A stretch of 64,000 nt of DNA from Nothophoma quercina (GCA_021642125.1 JAKIXB010000001.1:1054001-1118000), one strand, 5' to 3'. Shown: positions 20,953 to 33,399, counted from the stretch's first letter. Notes: a model not told the origin generated them from the sequence alone. Translations and numbers: made by a program.

Positions 20953-23278
20953 TCAAGGGACAAAGACCTGTCCCTGGGCTTCCCAGTGCCATTGCTCTGT
21001 AAGCTGACGAGCTCGGTATTCAGTTGCATAGCCGACGTCTGTCTCAACATCGCGAAGGAGATCAAGGACGACTTGACGTTCCCGGGCGTCACCAAGACAC
21101 TGGCCGGCAGTAAATAAGGCTTGAACGGAGAAGACGCGGACAGCATCGTCGGACTGTGCGAGGGAGATACCAACGATTTCGCGACTGTGCTTCTGGCAAG
21201 CAGCGAGGACTGACTGGTAAGAGTTGAGGCGGGCACAGACAGTGCTGCGGCCCTGAGTGGACTCGTGTGGCTTGTTCATAAACAGGAGGATCTGGCTCAT
21301 GTGGTAGGCTTGCATTGTCGATGCACACATCGGAATGTTGTACCACACTTCGGGGAACAAAGCCTCGTTGTCTCCACGAAGAAGTCGACCAGGCGAAAGT
21401 GTAGGCTCCATGCGGCTCGAAGGCTTGAAGGTTACTGGGAGGCTGTCGTACCATGCCTGGAACTGGTTGCGCAGGAGGTACCAGTAGTCCAGGAGTGTCG
21501 ACTGAGGGATGCCGGCCCAACCCATTCCCATATCTGTGGGAAGCTGGTCGCCAGCCGCCATAAAGTTGATAAGCTTCGACATGAGCCAGATGAGAGCATT
21601 GCAGACAGCCCCGTCGTCGGAGTAGCCGCTTTCGACTAGGTTGTTGGGCAGCAGAAGTCCCTGGTCATCAATGAGTAACCCGGCCTCCTTCCATAGAGAG
21701 AGATCTTCAGTATCTAGGTGTGTATGTGTCTTGTTGATGACTAGATGACCGGTTAGTAGAGGTCCAAAACCATGGCACAATTAACTTACAAGCTGCGTAC
21801 ATATCTTGTCGCGCAATGCTCCAGAATGTTGATCGTCGAGCCTTAGAGATGAAGCTGAGACTTGATGTTGAGAGCGGTGATCCTGGCGACTGCATCTGGA
21901 ACGGCATCATGCGCTCCTGTGAGTGGACCAGAAGAGACTTAGCTCCACTTAGGTGCTTGGCCCATTCTGACATCGAAGTGTCAAGGAACTCATACACGCA
22001 CAGAATGGCCGACGCAGCCAGGAGCTCATCGGTGCTGGACTTACAAGATGCGTTACTCGATGTTCGGCGTCGCTTGGCTGGGTGCACTAGCTCGCCGTTC
22101 TGCTGGCGGAACTCGCAGTCCGAGTCGTCGGGTGTGATGGTAGTGTCTGACTTCAAAGCCTGAAGAAGGAGAGATACGGCATTGTCGTAGTAGACTGCTG
22201 CCTTGTGTTTCCAGTCCACTGCTGATGAGCCAGGATAGACCTCCATCCGCGCTTGGCACCTTCCTCCAGACTTGCGACCTTGAACATGCGCAAGAGCCTT
22301 CGCGGCGCACGCAACAGCAGCATTCTTCAGTAGACTATTCTCGCGCGCTTGTACCGGCACGTAGGAGGCGAAATATGTGTCTCGATCAAAGAGGTCCATC
22401 CAGCGACCAGGTCCCTCGGAGAAATACCGTAATAGGAAGGCAACCTCGTGATCTTTGGACATCAAAGAATCGCTGTCAGAACGAGGCGGTGACCTGCGCG
22501 AACTCGACATTGAGCATGACCGAAGCATGTACTCTGCAGTGGAATCGAAGGGCGATGTCAGGCGCGGGTCGATTGGTGGAGGTGTCATGGCACCGGACCA
22601 GTCAATGATTGGGTGGTTGCGGCGATTACATAATGAAGCTGGCGGTGAGATGGGAGTGTTGACTGTCGATGTGGGAGGTGACTGCATGAGAGATGGTAGT
22701 GCATCGAGCTCGGGTGTGAAGCACATAGGTACGCTGGTAGGTGCTAGGTCTGCTGGACCCATGCTGGAAGGTGTGCTGGTCAAAGAGTGGATGTTCCCTG
22801 AGGTAGGCCAAGAGCTGATTGATCGGGACTGGAATGGAGCAGGCGAATCCATTGATGTGACAGACATGGTCTCGAGGTCGGGTGTTACGGGGTCGAGGTA
22901 TGGGTTTGTTGTGTTGATGAAGGTGACTGCCGCTGGTGTCAGAGGGGGAAAAAGCCGTCTCACATTGGAAGGAACCTACCATTCTTTGGAATATCCAGCC
23001 AGATAGCATCTTCTTCAAATGTGTTCTTGTAAGAGTAGAAGCCCTTTAGGGAGTTTTCATCCCCCGAATCGTCGCCGTTCATGGAGGCATTGTGTTGGTG
23101 ACGGAACACTATCCCTGAACTTGGGATGCATTCTCTTGATGCCTTAATACATTGTCCACATACAGGCTTTTTCTCGTCACACTTGAGCTTCCGCTGACGG
23201 CAGGTAAGGCTAGATGAGATGTTAGAGGAGGTGAAGGAAGCAGCATCGCTTCGCTTACCATCCAGTTCGTGAACGCAT
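20953..23278 (-). CDS. Zn2Cys6 transcription factor with Fungal_trans_2-type domain
   Basis: This is a fungal binuclear zinc-cluster regulator. Exons are 23278-23259, 23209-22980, 22932-21790 and 21740-20953, giving 726 residues. The first coding exon is only 20 bases and encodes MRSRTG plus two bases of the first cluster Cys. The join yields CLTCRQRKLKCDEKKPVC then GQCIKASREC, the full C-x2-C-x6-C-x6-C-x2-C-x6-C pattern. The middle is Ser/Pro/Thr-rich. The C-terminal half has VYEFLDTSMSEWAKHLSGAK, like the Fungal_trans_2 (PF11951) family. In-frame TGA just upstream supports this start. Target genes are unknown, and neighbours give no clue. The exon 3-4 join (DMYAA to FINKTHTHLD) restores a conserved segment. 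Confidence 0.85.
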
Positions 23279-24126
23279 CTCGATAATGGTCCGCGTGGGT
23301 CAGTAAGGCTCTGGTGGTCACGGGTACTTGAGTCGAGCGTAGTGGGTATGGAGGAATGTCCACATGAGTCGGCGAGCAGCTGGGTTATAGATATAACAAC
23401 ATGGTCGAGGGCGATACAGTGGTCTTGCTGAAGGTTGGATGCGGGGTCTAGCATGGTTCGCGCCAGCGCCGGTCCACCGTACAATCTAAACAGGGCCTGT
23501 AGGAAATGGCGAAAGGCTTTTCCTTGCTCTAGGTGCGTCAGCATGAATCGCATTCGCGTCGCTCGATCCAGGGTAGTCTGAGCATTGAGCTAAAGTTCAG
23601 CATGGAAGAGCAGCTACGATAGTCCCGTTCGGCGAGTCGCGTTAAGCGCTCTAATGATGTGCTTCTCGCCGAATCCTGACCGAGCCGCAGAACGCACATC
23701 ACTCTTTGATACCATACACGTGGAACTAGTCGGAATGTGGCCGCTAGTTGCCACTTTTTTAGAGTTATGTCCCCTGGCTGCTCCGCGGACCGTCTTGGCA
23801 AGCCACTGCATTCTTTAGTGCGCCCATCCCTGAAGAATCCTCATCCCAGCTCAGATCCGGAGTGATCCATCCTGTCTTTCCGCCATGTTTCAAGCGGTGC
23901 TAGGTACCTATAAAATTTGTCGGACGCAACTCCAACCTCCTTGAACAGTTCGTGACGGGAATACTGATCGCGTTATAAGCGGGAAGAATTAAACGTGCTT
24001 GCAGCACATCGAAACATCGAAGATTTTTGGAAGCATTCGGATAATGTTCGGTTCTCTCACCGCCTTTGAGGCCTTCCGCAGGACCCTGGACCACGTTCTT
24101 GTGGTGGCTGGCGCAGCCGCTCACGC
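23279..24126. other. Upstream region of the Zn2Cys6 gene and 3' flank of POB3
   Basis: A longer minus-strand frame from 23553 overlaps the start of the regulator, but reads through its first intron and lacks the cluster's first Cys. I see no other gene. Confidence 0.5.
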
Positions 24127-26023
24127 TCAGTTCGAGGTCTTCTGTTTTTTCTTCGGTCGGTCCGCATCGTTCCCTGCATCGCTGTCTGCATCTTCCATCT
24201 CAGCATCGCTGTCGCCGGAGCCACTGTCGTGGTCGGAATCGAATTCTTCTCCAACTTCAGATTCAGACTCGGTCTGAAAATCTTCATCAACGCTCTCGTC
24301 GTCCTCGTCAGCACTACCGCGATTCGCGACACCTCCATCGTCACTAGAGGCCAGGTCGTCGTCTTGGAGTGCGGCTGCAAGAATTGCTCCTGACTATTGA
24401 CTGCATTAGTTCCATAAGGTGGGTATTGATGTGAAGTACTTACGTCATCGGCCATCTCGTTCTTCGTTTTGATACCTTTAGCACGGAAAAAGTTCTCGAG
24501 CGGCTGCTGCTCCTCACTGTCATCATGTGTCAGCAACTCAAGGTCATTCAAATTCTGTGGCTTTTACCCACCGGTTGATGTTAGAGAATTGGTGCTCTGC
24601 CATTCCACCCTTCATTGTGAAGGTGATGTCGAACGTTCGACTTGCTGCCATGGCGCCTCCAACACGAGACATTGTGACGGATGCAATGTTGTCCATCGCG
24701 ATGTATGTTGCTGGCTTGGGGATGAACATGAAAGCCTTGTCAAGGCAGTACAGGTGACCCTCATTAGCCTTGATAGAGCACTTCACGCCTGATTGCTCGT
24801 GGTGGCTGATGAAGTCGCGTGATGGCCTGGTAACACGTTTGCCGCTAAGTCCACGGAAGATATCCGAGACTACGACAGCAATGGGTGCCTCGTAGTGCGA
24901 CTGCAGCTTATCCTTGTACTTGGCCTCCAACAAATCTTCCTTCATGTTTAAGTCAAGGTTGACCTCTTCGTCACGCTTGAACTGCATCACCAAGAATGGA
25001 TAACGCGTCTGACCTTGCCTCAGGGGTGGGTCCAGTCCGATTGTGATCAATGTGTGCATGTCGTCGGGCTTTGGCAGTACCATGAACTTCTTGACGGAGT
25101 CGAACTGAATCTTGTAGTCGTAGGTCTTTCCACGCAACCTGAACGAGGTCTCGTACATGTCGATATCGAAACGACCTCTGGGAGTCAAGTGGAGGATATC
25201 CAAGAACGTAGCGAATGTATCACCAGCGACCTCACCGATTTCAGCCTTGTCCATCAGTGTCTCATAGAACAAATTGGCAGCGTTCTGCTCTTCGCCGTCT
25301 TCTGCGCCTGAGATATCCTCACCGTCCTCGTTCTTCTCCTTCTTGGATGCGACACCTGGAATGTAGAAACGCATCTCGACCAGCTGGTCGCGTGCGCCAG
25401 CTGACTTCTTGCCCCTAAATCGAGCACCTCCAAGGCTTCCATTTGCGCCAGTATCGCCATCAGCAGGTAGTGAGAAGTCAACTGCGACTTCGTTCTTTCC
25501 GGCCAAGTTGGTGTTCGACACCTCAGTGTAGGGGACTTCGAAGGCGGGGCGGTTTGCGACGTTGAACGTAAGCTCAGCCTTTCCAAACTCAGCTTTACCC
25601 CAGTTCCAACCTCGGAGGGCGTGTTCTCGGTTGTCAAGGTTGATGCCGTACCAGACCTTGAAGAGTTTCGCTGCACGATCAAAATCCTGGGTCTCTTAGT
25701 ACTGCACCCAAATGTGTCTTGCCACCTTCTCTCACCTCTTGCTTGAAGCCATCAAGCTGTACTACGCCGTCGTTGCGTGAAAGGATCTTGATTTCATAGC
25801 CTCGTGCCGCTCGACTCCATTGCGCCTGGATAATCTGCGACTGATCGCATGTGTATGTTTCGCCGTTAGCAGGCTTCCAACCAAATCCAGATTCAGAGAA
25901 TCGAGTGGCGCCTGGCTTTCGTGAGAGGTTGAGGTAGATGTCGTTGAAAGCCTCCCTGCTCGCTTGTCAGCCGATCAAAATCCAAAATCCGAGCCCTAAT
26001 GAAGAGCGCATTGTTCTTTACAT
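24127..26023 (-). CDS. POB3: FACT histone chaperone subunit Pob3 (SSRP1-like)
   Basis: With Spt16 this forms FACT, which loosens and rebuilds nucleosomes during transcription and replication. Exons are 26023-26022 (only the AT of the start codon), 25955-25736, 25686-24572, 24516-24444 and 24393-24127, giving 558 residues. The protein begins MEAFNDIYLNLSRKPG and includes ESGFGWKP of the Pob3 N-terminal domain. It then has the tandem-PH SSRP1 region (YETSFRLRGKTYDYKIQFD, SHHEQSGVKCSIKANEGHLY), then NINREEQQPLENFF. It ends in a long acidic Ser/Asp/Glu tail closing with KKKQKTSN, and lacks an HMG box, as in other fungal Pob3. The 66-base first intron (GTAAAG, CTGACAAG branch, GAGCAG) splits the ATG, and no usable ATG lies between 25955 and the family N-terminus. 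Confidence 0.92.
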
Positions 26024-29000
26024 GTTTGCGACTTCCAAAAACGGTCGATTACGGTGGTGGAGGGTTGATGGGGGTGATGGTTGTGAAGGCGCAACATTGG
26101 TGTCGTTTACAAGCTATCAAACGCGTCAAAGCTTCGGCCACGTGATACGCGTTTTAGCGCGTCTTTGCTATCATCCACACCCCACCAACTCCAATTTACC
26201 TTCATCTCTCACAAGTCATCACAACAGCAAACACATAGCAGAACGAAAGCTCACAATCTATCTCCAGTCCACTTGAAGACAGCGGCGTCGCCGTCTCACC
26301 ACGACCGTGTCCTTACGATCATTGCCCGATTTGTGCGCCCTTCGTTTGCATGGTCATAATTGTCACTTTGCTCTCATGCTCATCTTTCCAAGTATATTCG
26401 AGGCCACTTCAGACATTGCTTGCAATCCACTTCGTCCTGTTCCATCTTTCTACGCCATGTGAACAGTTTAGAGCGTTTCCGTGTCTCATGCCGAAGTTTT
26501 GCTTCCAAAGCCCACATTTGACGTCAGTAAAGCCCTTGGCTTTGGACTTTGATACCTCGTATTGTGCAGGCGTGCAGCAAGGATTGCATTCCCAGGGTCT
26601 TACGTTTATGCTCATCCTGCTGCCTCAAAGGAGCAACTCGAACCGATATCAATTCACCCCGTTAACAATCCCTACGTCACGCATGACCATGGATCTTCCT
26701 GTAACTTAATATCACTTCGTTATACGGCTATCAGTATGGGTTGGCCAGATTGTGTTCAATGTCCAAAGTCTTCAACGGGAGCCGCAAATTAGGCCGAGTA
26801 TACCGCAATCCTGCCGACTGACTCGACCACACAGGGGTGCAACTGTCAATTACAGCAAAGTACAACTACACACCCTGGACCCGAACGACGACACTGTGCA
26901 TGCCCCTGACATCACGAACGCTGAAGCGAACCGATGTCGCCGGATCGACATGCCACGACAATCTTGGAGTTGCATTGTGCAATGCCCACGGTTCTATCGG
27001 AGCCCCTCAGAAGGTACGTACGTACAATACTCCTCTCATTGTCTCTGACCCTTGTCCTTGGTCCACCGGCGCGATCAAAGCGTTCCGTATTAGCTCCTCG
27101 ACCTTGATCCGTCATTCAGCGGTCAATGCTCTATCTTTTTTTGCCAGCAATAGGCAGGAAGTAGTTGGGCAAGTGAAGATCTCCGCAGACCGAGACACGG
27201 TCTCTGGCTGTTGTGTCTTTCTCAACAAAACCTCAGACAAGGATGTGGCTGGAGCTGGTCTGACGTACGTTCAGCGCTGGTTTCGGAAGACGAAAACGTT
27301 CTTGTGCCATGTGGGAACTACGCCCTGCGGCTGTGATTGCGCTTGGTACGCACCCTGAATATGGTATACCGGCCTTCTGCTTCGGGTCCTTTGCGAAGTA
27401 GGTGATGCTCAAGCCGATCCTGACATCATCAGAGTTCACCTTCCATGACATCACAGTGTACATACGCTGAAGACCCTTCTTTCCCCAACTCCTGTCAAAT
27501 CACCCCAAGGGCAGATAAACGAGACCGGAGAATATCTTGGCGTTGTATGGTCATCCATGGCTTCGGGTTTCCTGAAAGAGCCACCATGCACCGGCAAGCT
27601 CCTATCGTTCGTACATCTGTCCGATACTGGGTGCGATCAAGTTATTTGACGCTCAATACGCGACCCCACATACCTCACTGGATGCATCCGGCGAACACAT
27701 TCTCTAGACCTGATCCAGTACCCACGTGCTGGCCTACCGGGCCTTCTTACGGGCCGACGTCTCTGGGAGCTCCCGCCCTGAATCCCTGACCAGCGGAAAC
27801 TGTTCCCCACATAATTCAGTGATACGAGCCCCGGAGGAATTCTCGTGGAAACTGAAAACTGACAAAATGTTCCGACGGTAGCTGATCATCTTGGAGTATT
27901 GCGTCTTAGTTTGATGTACGAGATTGACAAACTCCAAGCCATGGCAGTGGAGCATCGGCGAAACACCATCGATAGCAACGAAAATCATCGACACAACTTG
28001 TCGATCTAAACAACACCTGGGTTGAACCCAAGCCGCCTTGTAGATCGAGACTGCTTTGAGGGAAAAGTTGCTAGTCGTCAATGTGCTCAGTGACGTGATC
28101 CATATGCGTTCAGATTGCATCCTTCCATTTGACGACGAATCCTAGGACGATGGATTTGTTCCGTTCGTATTAGGTACAACGACTTTGCACGGCCCAGTAG
28201 TCCGATCCCAATGGAGCCTTCCGTTCTGAGACACTAAAATTCGCAACCTGGTCCCGTCAGTATTGCAAGGCCAGCCATACACATTGACTACGCCGTTACA
28301 GACTAGCGGCAGCAGCAGTAAAAGCCACAGCCAAGAAAGCCACTGTCAACGTCTAGATTATTTGTGTTGTTCAAACTCTGTTATGCAAGCCATTTTTATC
28401 GGCGTTTGACACGGTTCTAGCTCGACGCGGACACTAAGGGCAACCAAACATTCGTCGCCCTTAGATGTTCCGAGATCCGTGAACCGCGCTACGCCCTACA
28501 CTTTTCACTACTTTTCAGCTAATCATGCACGAAACTTCATGAACAGGTGGCTTGCCTTACGCCAGCTCATGACGCCTACGATGCTAACGCAAAACAACAG
28601 TCCCTGAATTGTCCGAACGTGCAGTAGCATGTCACGCTTACTTAGCGTGTGGTAGACCTGAGCCAAGCATCTGCGACGGTAGGACTAGATTCCGGTGTAC
28701 ACTGTGTTTGATGTAGCTGGATTCAAGGCTGAGGCAGCGCTAAACATTGCATAGTCTCGAACACTGATAAGTAAAACGGCTACCTATATTGAATGCAGAG
28801 CCTCGAGGCGAAGAAGCAGGGTCGTGCATAAGATAGGTCAGGTGCAACGCTGCTTGTGGCTGATCGTTCGAGATGCAGAGGCGGTGAAGCCCTAAGACGT
28901 CCGGTCAAAGCCACATACTTATGACCTGCATGCAAGTGTGCACTGCTGCACACGCACTTCCCTTGGACTCCTTACGATGCTGCACGTCGCTGGACTGCAC

Positions 29001-29476
29001 ACGTACACCTTAGGGAAGCATACATGTGCATCACAATCTCTCCGAAAAGGCGCCTTTGCTTTAGCGACAACACGCTAACCCAGTAACAACACTTGAACGT
29101 GCAGTATGGACTCAAGCCAATGAACGTCGAAAATCTGCCGGATCAAGGAATACGACAAATGCTGAGGACCGACGTTGTTGAGCAGGCTAGACCTGATCAT
29201 TAGATAACCAGCACCACCGACATCAAGATAAGCTTTCTGTGAAACGAGTACGAGGTGACCTTAGAACTCTCGACAACAGCAGACCGAATGTATGTGACAC
29301 GGGGATACACCGAATTTACACCAGCGTTTCGAACTCTTACAAGACAGCTTAGGCGAAGACCAACAACGTCTGAATTTCACAAGGTTCGACTCGGCAATGT
29401 CAGCAGCTATGTCTTTTGGCCTCACCATCTCCTCCCAGAGATCTCCAGAGAACCGACTACACCCATTTACTACACC
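26024..29476. other. Gene-poor stretch of about 3.5 kb
   Basis: The longest frame (26837-27358, plus) has no motif and an ordinary composition for random sequence. A small GTAC tandem sits near 27015. I found no tRNA, transposon protein or splice-linked exons. Confidence 0.45.
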
Positions 29477-29683
29477 ATGTCGCGCACATCAGAGATCACA
29501 GTGACCCAGGCGGTCGTGCTACTCTGCCTTGGAGCCCTGCTCACAACCATGCTTCAAATTGTCCACGCCGTGGCATACAAATGTATGCGAGAGACAGATG
29601 TCGAAATGGTGCCTGAATATGCGGCAGTGCAGCATGACCCACCGCCTTCGTATGAACCATCCCATGGCCTCTTGATAATGTAA
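29477..29683 (+). CDS. Small single-pass membrane protein with a PPPSY motif
   Basis: This 68-residue frame starts at an ATG with a good fungal context (ACACC before ATG). A short polar N-terminus is followed by a hydrophobic helix, VTQAVVLLCLGALLTTMLQI, at about residues 8-27. A cytosol-like tail with KCMRETDVEM and PPPSYEPS follows. PPxY motifs are known ligands of WW domains, including Rsp5-type ubiquitin ligases; a role here is inference. The frame extends upstream to 29255 but without helpful features. It lies tail-to-tail with the HET-domain gene. The gene is short, so it could be spurious, but helix plus PPxY in one small frame is suggestive. Confidence 0.45.
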   Translation: MSRTSEITVTQAVVLLCLGALLTTMLQIVHAVAYKCMRETDVEMVPEYAAVQHDPPPSYEPSHGLLIM

Positions 29684-30030
29684 GATATGCACTCTCATTC
29701 GTGACGCTTGTAGGTCTAAGTGTGAATGCGCTGTCCTTGAACATAAATAGTAAAAGGGTGATTTACAACGACCATTTGCTTTTAAATTCAAGCAATCATG
29801 TTCTGAGGTCTCTATCGGAACACAGCTTTTTCCCCTTGAGCCACACGATTCTTGCTTCACGTGGTAGTCACTTCTCCTCGAGACTACATTTACTCCTTCC
29901 GTCATAAGAATCAAGTACAGTAGGAACGCTCTTGCCATGTAATTGAGTATCATAATATTTCTTCATACTCACATGCTTCTCTTGTTTCGCATGCTCCCAA
30001 ATCTCTCAAGGGTATCGTCAGATCTGGCAA

Positions 30031-32317
30031 TTATACAAGTGTCACGTCCCTCAACGTTAATTCTTGCATACCCATACTCTCCCCCTTCATGATACCGTGT
30101 ACATACGTCTCGCCCACAAGCTCAAATATCTTGTTGTTCACACTGCTCTCCACAGCCTTCCTCACAACAAACGGCACACAAGCCCTCTCGAAGACCACAA
30201 CCTCATCGCCTGCCCTTGCACCTCTAGGCACAAGAGCAAAGTATCCCCTCCTTGTCACAGCAAAGCGCCGCATATGCAGTGCCGCTCTGAGCGTTATACG
30301 CATATCCTCCAACACCTGGACCGGCTTCCGCACCTTTGCGCCTTTTTGTGCAACCAGGCTGGCGAGAGTGAAGTGTCCCTTCTCGCGGCGGACGCTATAT
30401 GTTTGGCCGGGCAGGGAGGGCTTGCGACCTGTTGTGCTGTCGAGAATCAAGCTGAAGACTTCGCTGTGGTCTGGAGAGAGGGCTGATATGCCAGTGCCGT
30501 CACGGCCGGCCATGAGGGTTTGGAAGAAGGCGTTATAGACGGTGTCAGTCGGGACTGAGTAGGCAGTGCTTGAGACCGAATTATCTGCGAGGTCCGTGTA
30601 GCATGCCCATTCATTTTCGGTCATGTTGAAGGCATCGATGCAGAGAACCGGGTCTTTGCTGACAGGGCTGAGGGCGGCGATCTCATCGAAGATTTTACCG
30701 CGGACGGTGATCCTCTGCTTATTTTCGCTGAGAGCCACAGGAATCCTTGTACTTCCGTCCACAGGTAACTTGCCACCGGCCATATAGATACCCCACACTC
30801 TGCTGTGGTATCCAAAATCCTGCGTGACCCGGGCTGTGCTCCAGTCCGGAATCCAAGATGGTCGAAGAGGATCCTCTGCATCTACACAACTCAATAGGGG
30901 CAGAGAGAAAGGGTTTCTGGTGACTTCGCCCGTACAAGTCCGATGATATACCTCCCGGTAAGTAACGTTATCAGAGTAGTCTGGCTTGATTTCGTCGTCA
31001 GGTGTCGCAATACCAAGTATGCCATACACTTTGTCCTTTGGATTACTTGCTCCGGCTGATCGTGCTAGGACTAGACTATTCAAGAACGCTCCTCGCACGC
31101 TTTGAAGGCCGAGTAGGACCGAGCGTCTTTCCTGGATCTCTATGAGAGCTGTCGCTCCAGCTGGGGCCGGACGTGGTACAGTGATTTCGGTCTTAGAATA
31201 CAGACGATCTAAAGTTTCGTCTGCACTGAGCCACCTGAGCAAACCAGTGTCATGCAATGTTTGGCACCAGTTTGCAATATCGTCCCACGGAACCACGGTT
31301 CTACCACATTGCACGTAACAATGCCTCGACAGACATGCTTCTTGGATGGTCCATGTGCGAGTAAACCAGGGTCTACGCAGTAATTCTCTAATTCCCCACC
31401 AGGATCTGTCATCAGTAGAAGGTAGCCCAAGACGTTGAAAGTCATCCGTTGAGATAGATTTCGTCAACTGCAACCTAGCGTGCATGTCTTGCAGCGCCTT
31501 GATAGCAAGATGCGGATCCGTCCCTTCCTCTTCTCCCAGCCATATCAGCGTGTTCGTGGCACCTCTGTATATCGTTCCCATGAGTGGAACTTGTGTTTCT
31601 TTTTCCTTAAGGTCCGGCTGATTGATGCAAATTTGATCAATCCAGAGAAAGACACTATGGTGCATAGATCTGAGATGCCGCATGGCAGTCGCCAGCCCAG
31701 ACGTGATGTTGATGCATTCGTGTCCAATTCCGATCATGTTGTCAAACACCGGTGTGCCCCAGGTGTAGCTAAGTGCTGTGTACCACACTGCTTTCTTGGT
31801 AATGAGTGAGATTGCATGGTTTACCTCACGTTGCTCAAAACCAAGTTGGCTGACTCCGGGTACGATCCTACGACGTAAAGGTTGGATTTTGGGGTACTCA
31901 AAGTCTGCGCTGACAACGTGCAGGTTTCCTTTAAGAGGCGCATCATGCGTCGCAGGGTAGAGTTCCAGAACCCGAATCTCACCTTCGAGGAGAGGTTGAT
32001 GCAATCGGCCGTCGTCAAATGTACGGGCAGGCTTTTTTCTTATAAACGAGTCAATTGCAGCTTTGTCGTCCTCGGAGAGAAGGCGTCGTCCGAAGATTAC
32101 TGGTGGTTCGAATGCAGCAGCAGGCTGAAAGTCAACCCCTTCATTAAGATATTCTGCACTAAAGGTGCAGAAGCATTTGAAGTCGCTAACAGGTTCCTGG
32201 TCTACGAATCTGTTAGCTACTTGAACATGTCTTAGACGGCCGTTGCCACTGTGTGCTTGCCTTCCATGTGTACGACCTGGCAAGCGCGGTTATGTGCAAT
32301 AAAGCGGACATGCTCAT
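30031..32317 (-). CDS. HET-domain protein (heterokaryon incompatibility family)
   Basis: HET proteins act in fungal non-self recognition and programmed cell death after cell fusion, but most paralogues have no tested function. The domain starts at VWYTALSYTWG (about residue 155) and continues with FLWIDQICINQPDLKEKETQ and MGTIYRGATNTLIWLGE. Later parts match the family's usual C-terminal half (AGASNPKDKVYGILGIA, RPSWIPDWS). The long open frame up to 32289 has no ATG before the domain. A best-fit model is exon 1 at 32317-32277 (starting MSMSALLHIT), an intron to 32210, and exon 2 at 32209-30031, giving 739 residues. The phases agree, but its 5' splice site is weak. The N-terminus is therefore tentative while the domain call is firm. 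Confidence 0.85.
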
Positions 32318-32631
32318 CTTTTAGTGGTATTGTATCGATACTGTAAGGAGGGCTTCTCCATGGACGAACTACGGCCATCTCCGAGGGTTCTGACTTTGAC
32401 CTTAAATCACTTTCGAGGTGTTATGATCAGGCTGACCACAGCGCATAGCGTCGAGGTTGTTGTCTGGGCACTAGGCCTGATGTAGCTACCTGCATACCGC
32501 TGCTGTAGACAATCCCACTTGGATTCGCAATAAGCAACTCAGAGCATACTGTGTCTACTGCAGACTACTGTAGCCTACAGATGATGGCTAGTCGACGAGC
32601 TCAAACCCCTCCAGCGCGCCGCAAAACCAAT

Positions 32632-33399
32632 CTATGCCTTCCGTATACTCTTTCTCGTCCTCCCAATCTCCCTCTCTAACGCCCTCAATTCTCCTGTGAC
32701 TTCCGCTAACCTCATCACTGGCCCATCGACAGCTTCTGTAAAAGATGCCTGAGCTGAGCGTAGTGCAGGTGGCACAAGGATGCCAAACATGCGAATCGGA
32801 TCTACAACTATCGATTTTGCTGCCTCTGTCTTCTCATCTCCGCCATTGTCTGCGTCATCTGCAGCTGGTGCTGGGATACTTTCATCTTTCTCGCGTTGCT
32901 CGGTTTTCTCTTCGTCCTTTTCATTATTGGCTGAACGGCTTTCGGTCTCTGGATTCAAGGGTGTTCCTGCACTCGTTGAAAACGTCTCAAAGCGCAGTCT
33001 GCATCTTTCATCTTCAGTCACCAGACTATTTCTAATCAGCTCCGTTCAGTCAAAGCGGGGCTTCTTTCAAATACGTACACTTTCCTTGTTGCCTGTACAC
33101 GCTCATCATAGCTGTCTTGTCCGTAATGCACACCTGATCGGTTGTGGAAGTTGGCTTGGGTTAAGGAGAAGTAGCCCTAAACACAGTTAGCAAAATTGCC
33201 TAATATCACAAGATTCGCTTACAGAAGATAACTGCTTCGACAGCTGCTGCGCGAGCTTCTCATATTCATCCAGCGTGTGCAAGTACTGCTCGAGCAAGGT
33301 GTCGAGACGCATAATGAGTGCATCTTTGTCAACACCAGATAAGTTTGCTGCAGCAGGAACAGCATCAGCTGCAGATGGTCGAGCTTGTACTGCAGCCAT
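32632..33399 (-). CDS. VMA22: V-ATPase assembly factor Vma22 / CCDC115-like
   Basis: Vma22 works with Vma12 and Vma21 in the ER to assemble the V0 sector of the vacuolar proton pump. Exons are 33399-33223, 33176-33079 and 33025-32632, giving 222 residues. The N-terminal helix contains MRLDTLLEQYLHTLDEYEKL and AQQLSKQLSS. It is followed by GYFSLTQANFHNRSGVHYG and YDERVQATRKV, the most conserved part of the fungal family. An acidic linker and the C-terminal segment (PIRMFGILVPPALRSAQ, LRALEREIGRTRK) complete the family layout. The assignment rests on remembered family motifs. The gene is divergent from SURF1, with a short shared promoter. Confidence 0.8.

Noticed and set aside
20751..21236. 161-codon minus frame overlapping the end of the first Zn2Cys6 gene
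   Set aside because: It is a different frame of the last exon and has no motif of its own.
26837..27358. 173-codon plus frame in the gene-poor flank
   Set aside because: No motif, helix, signal peptide or splice partner was found; kept as intergenic.
28936..28953. Hairpin with GTGTGCA/TGCACAC arms
   Set aside because: Seven base pairs with a four-base loop is expected by chance in this length of DNA.
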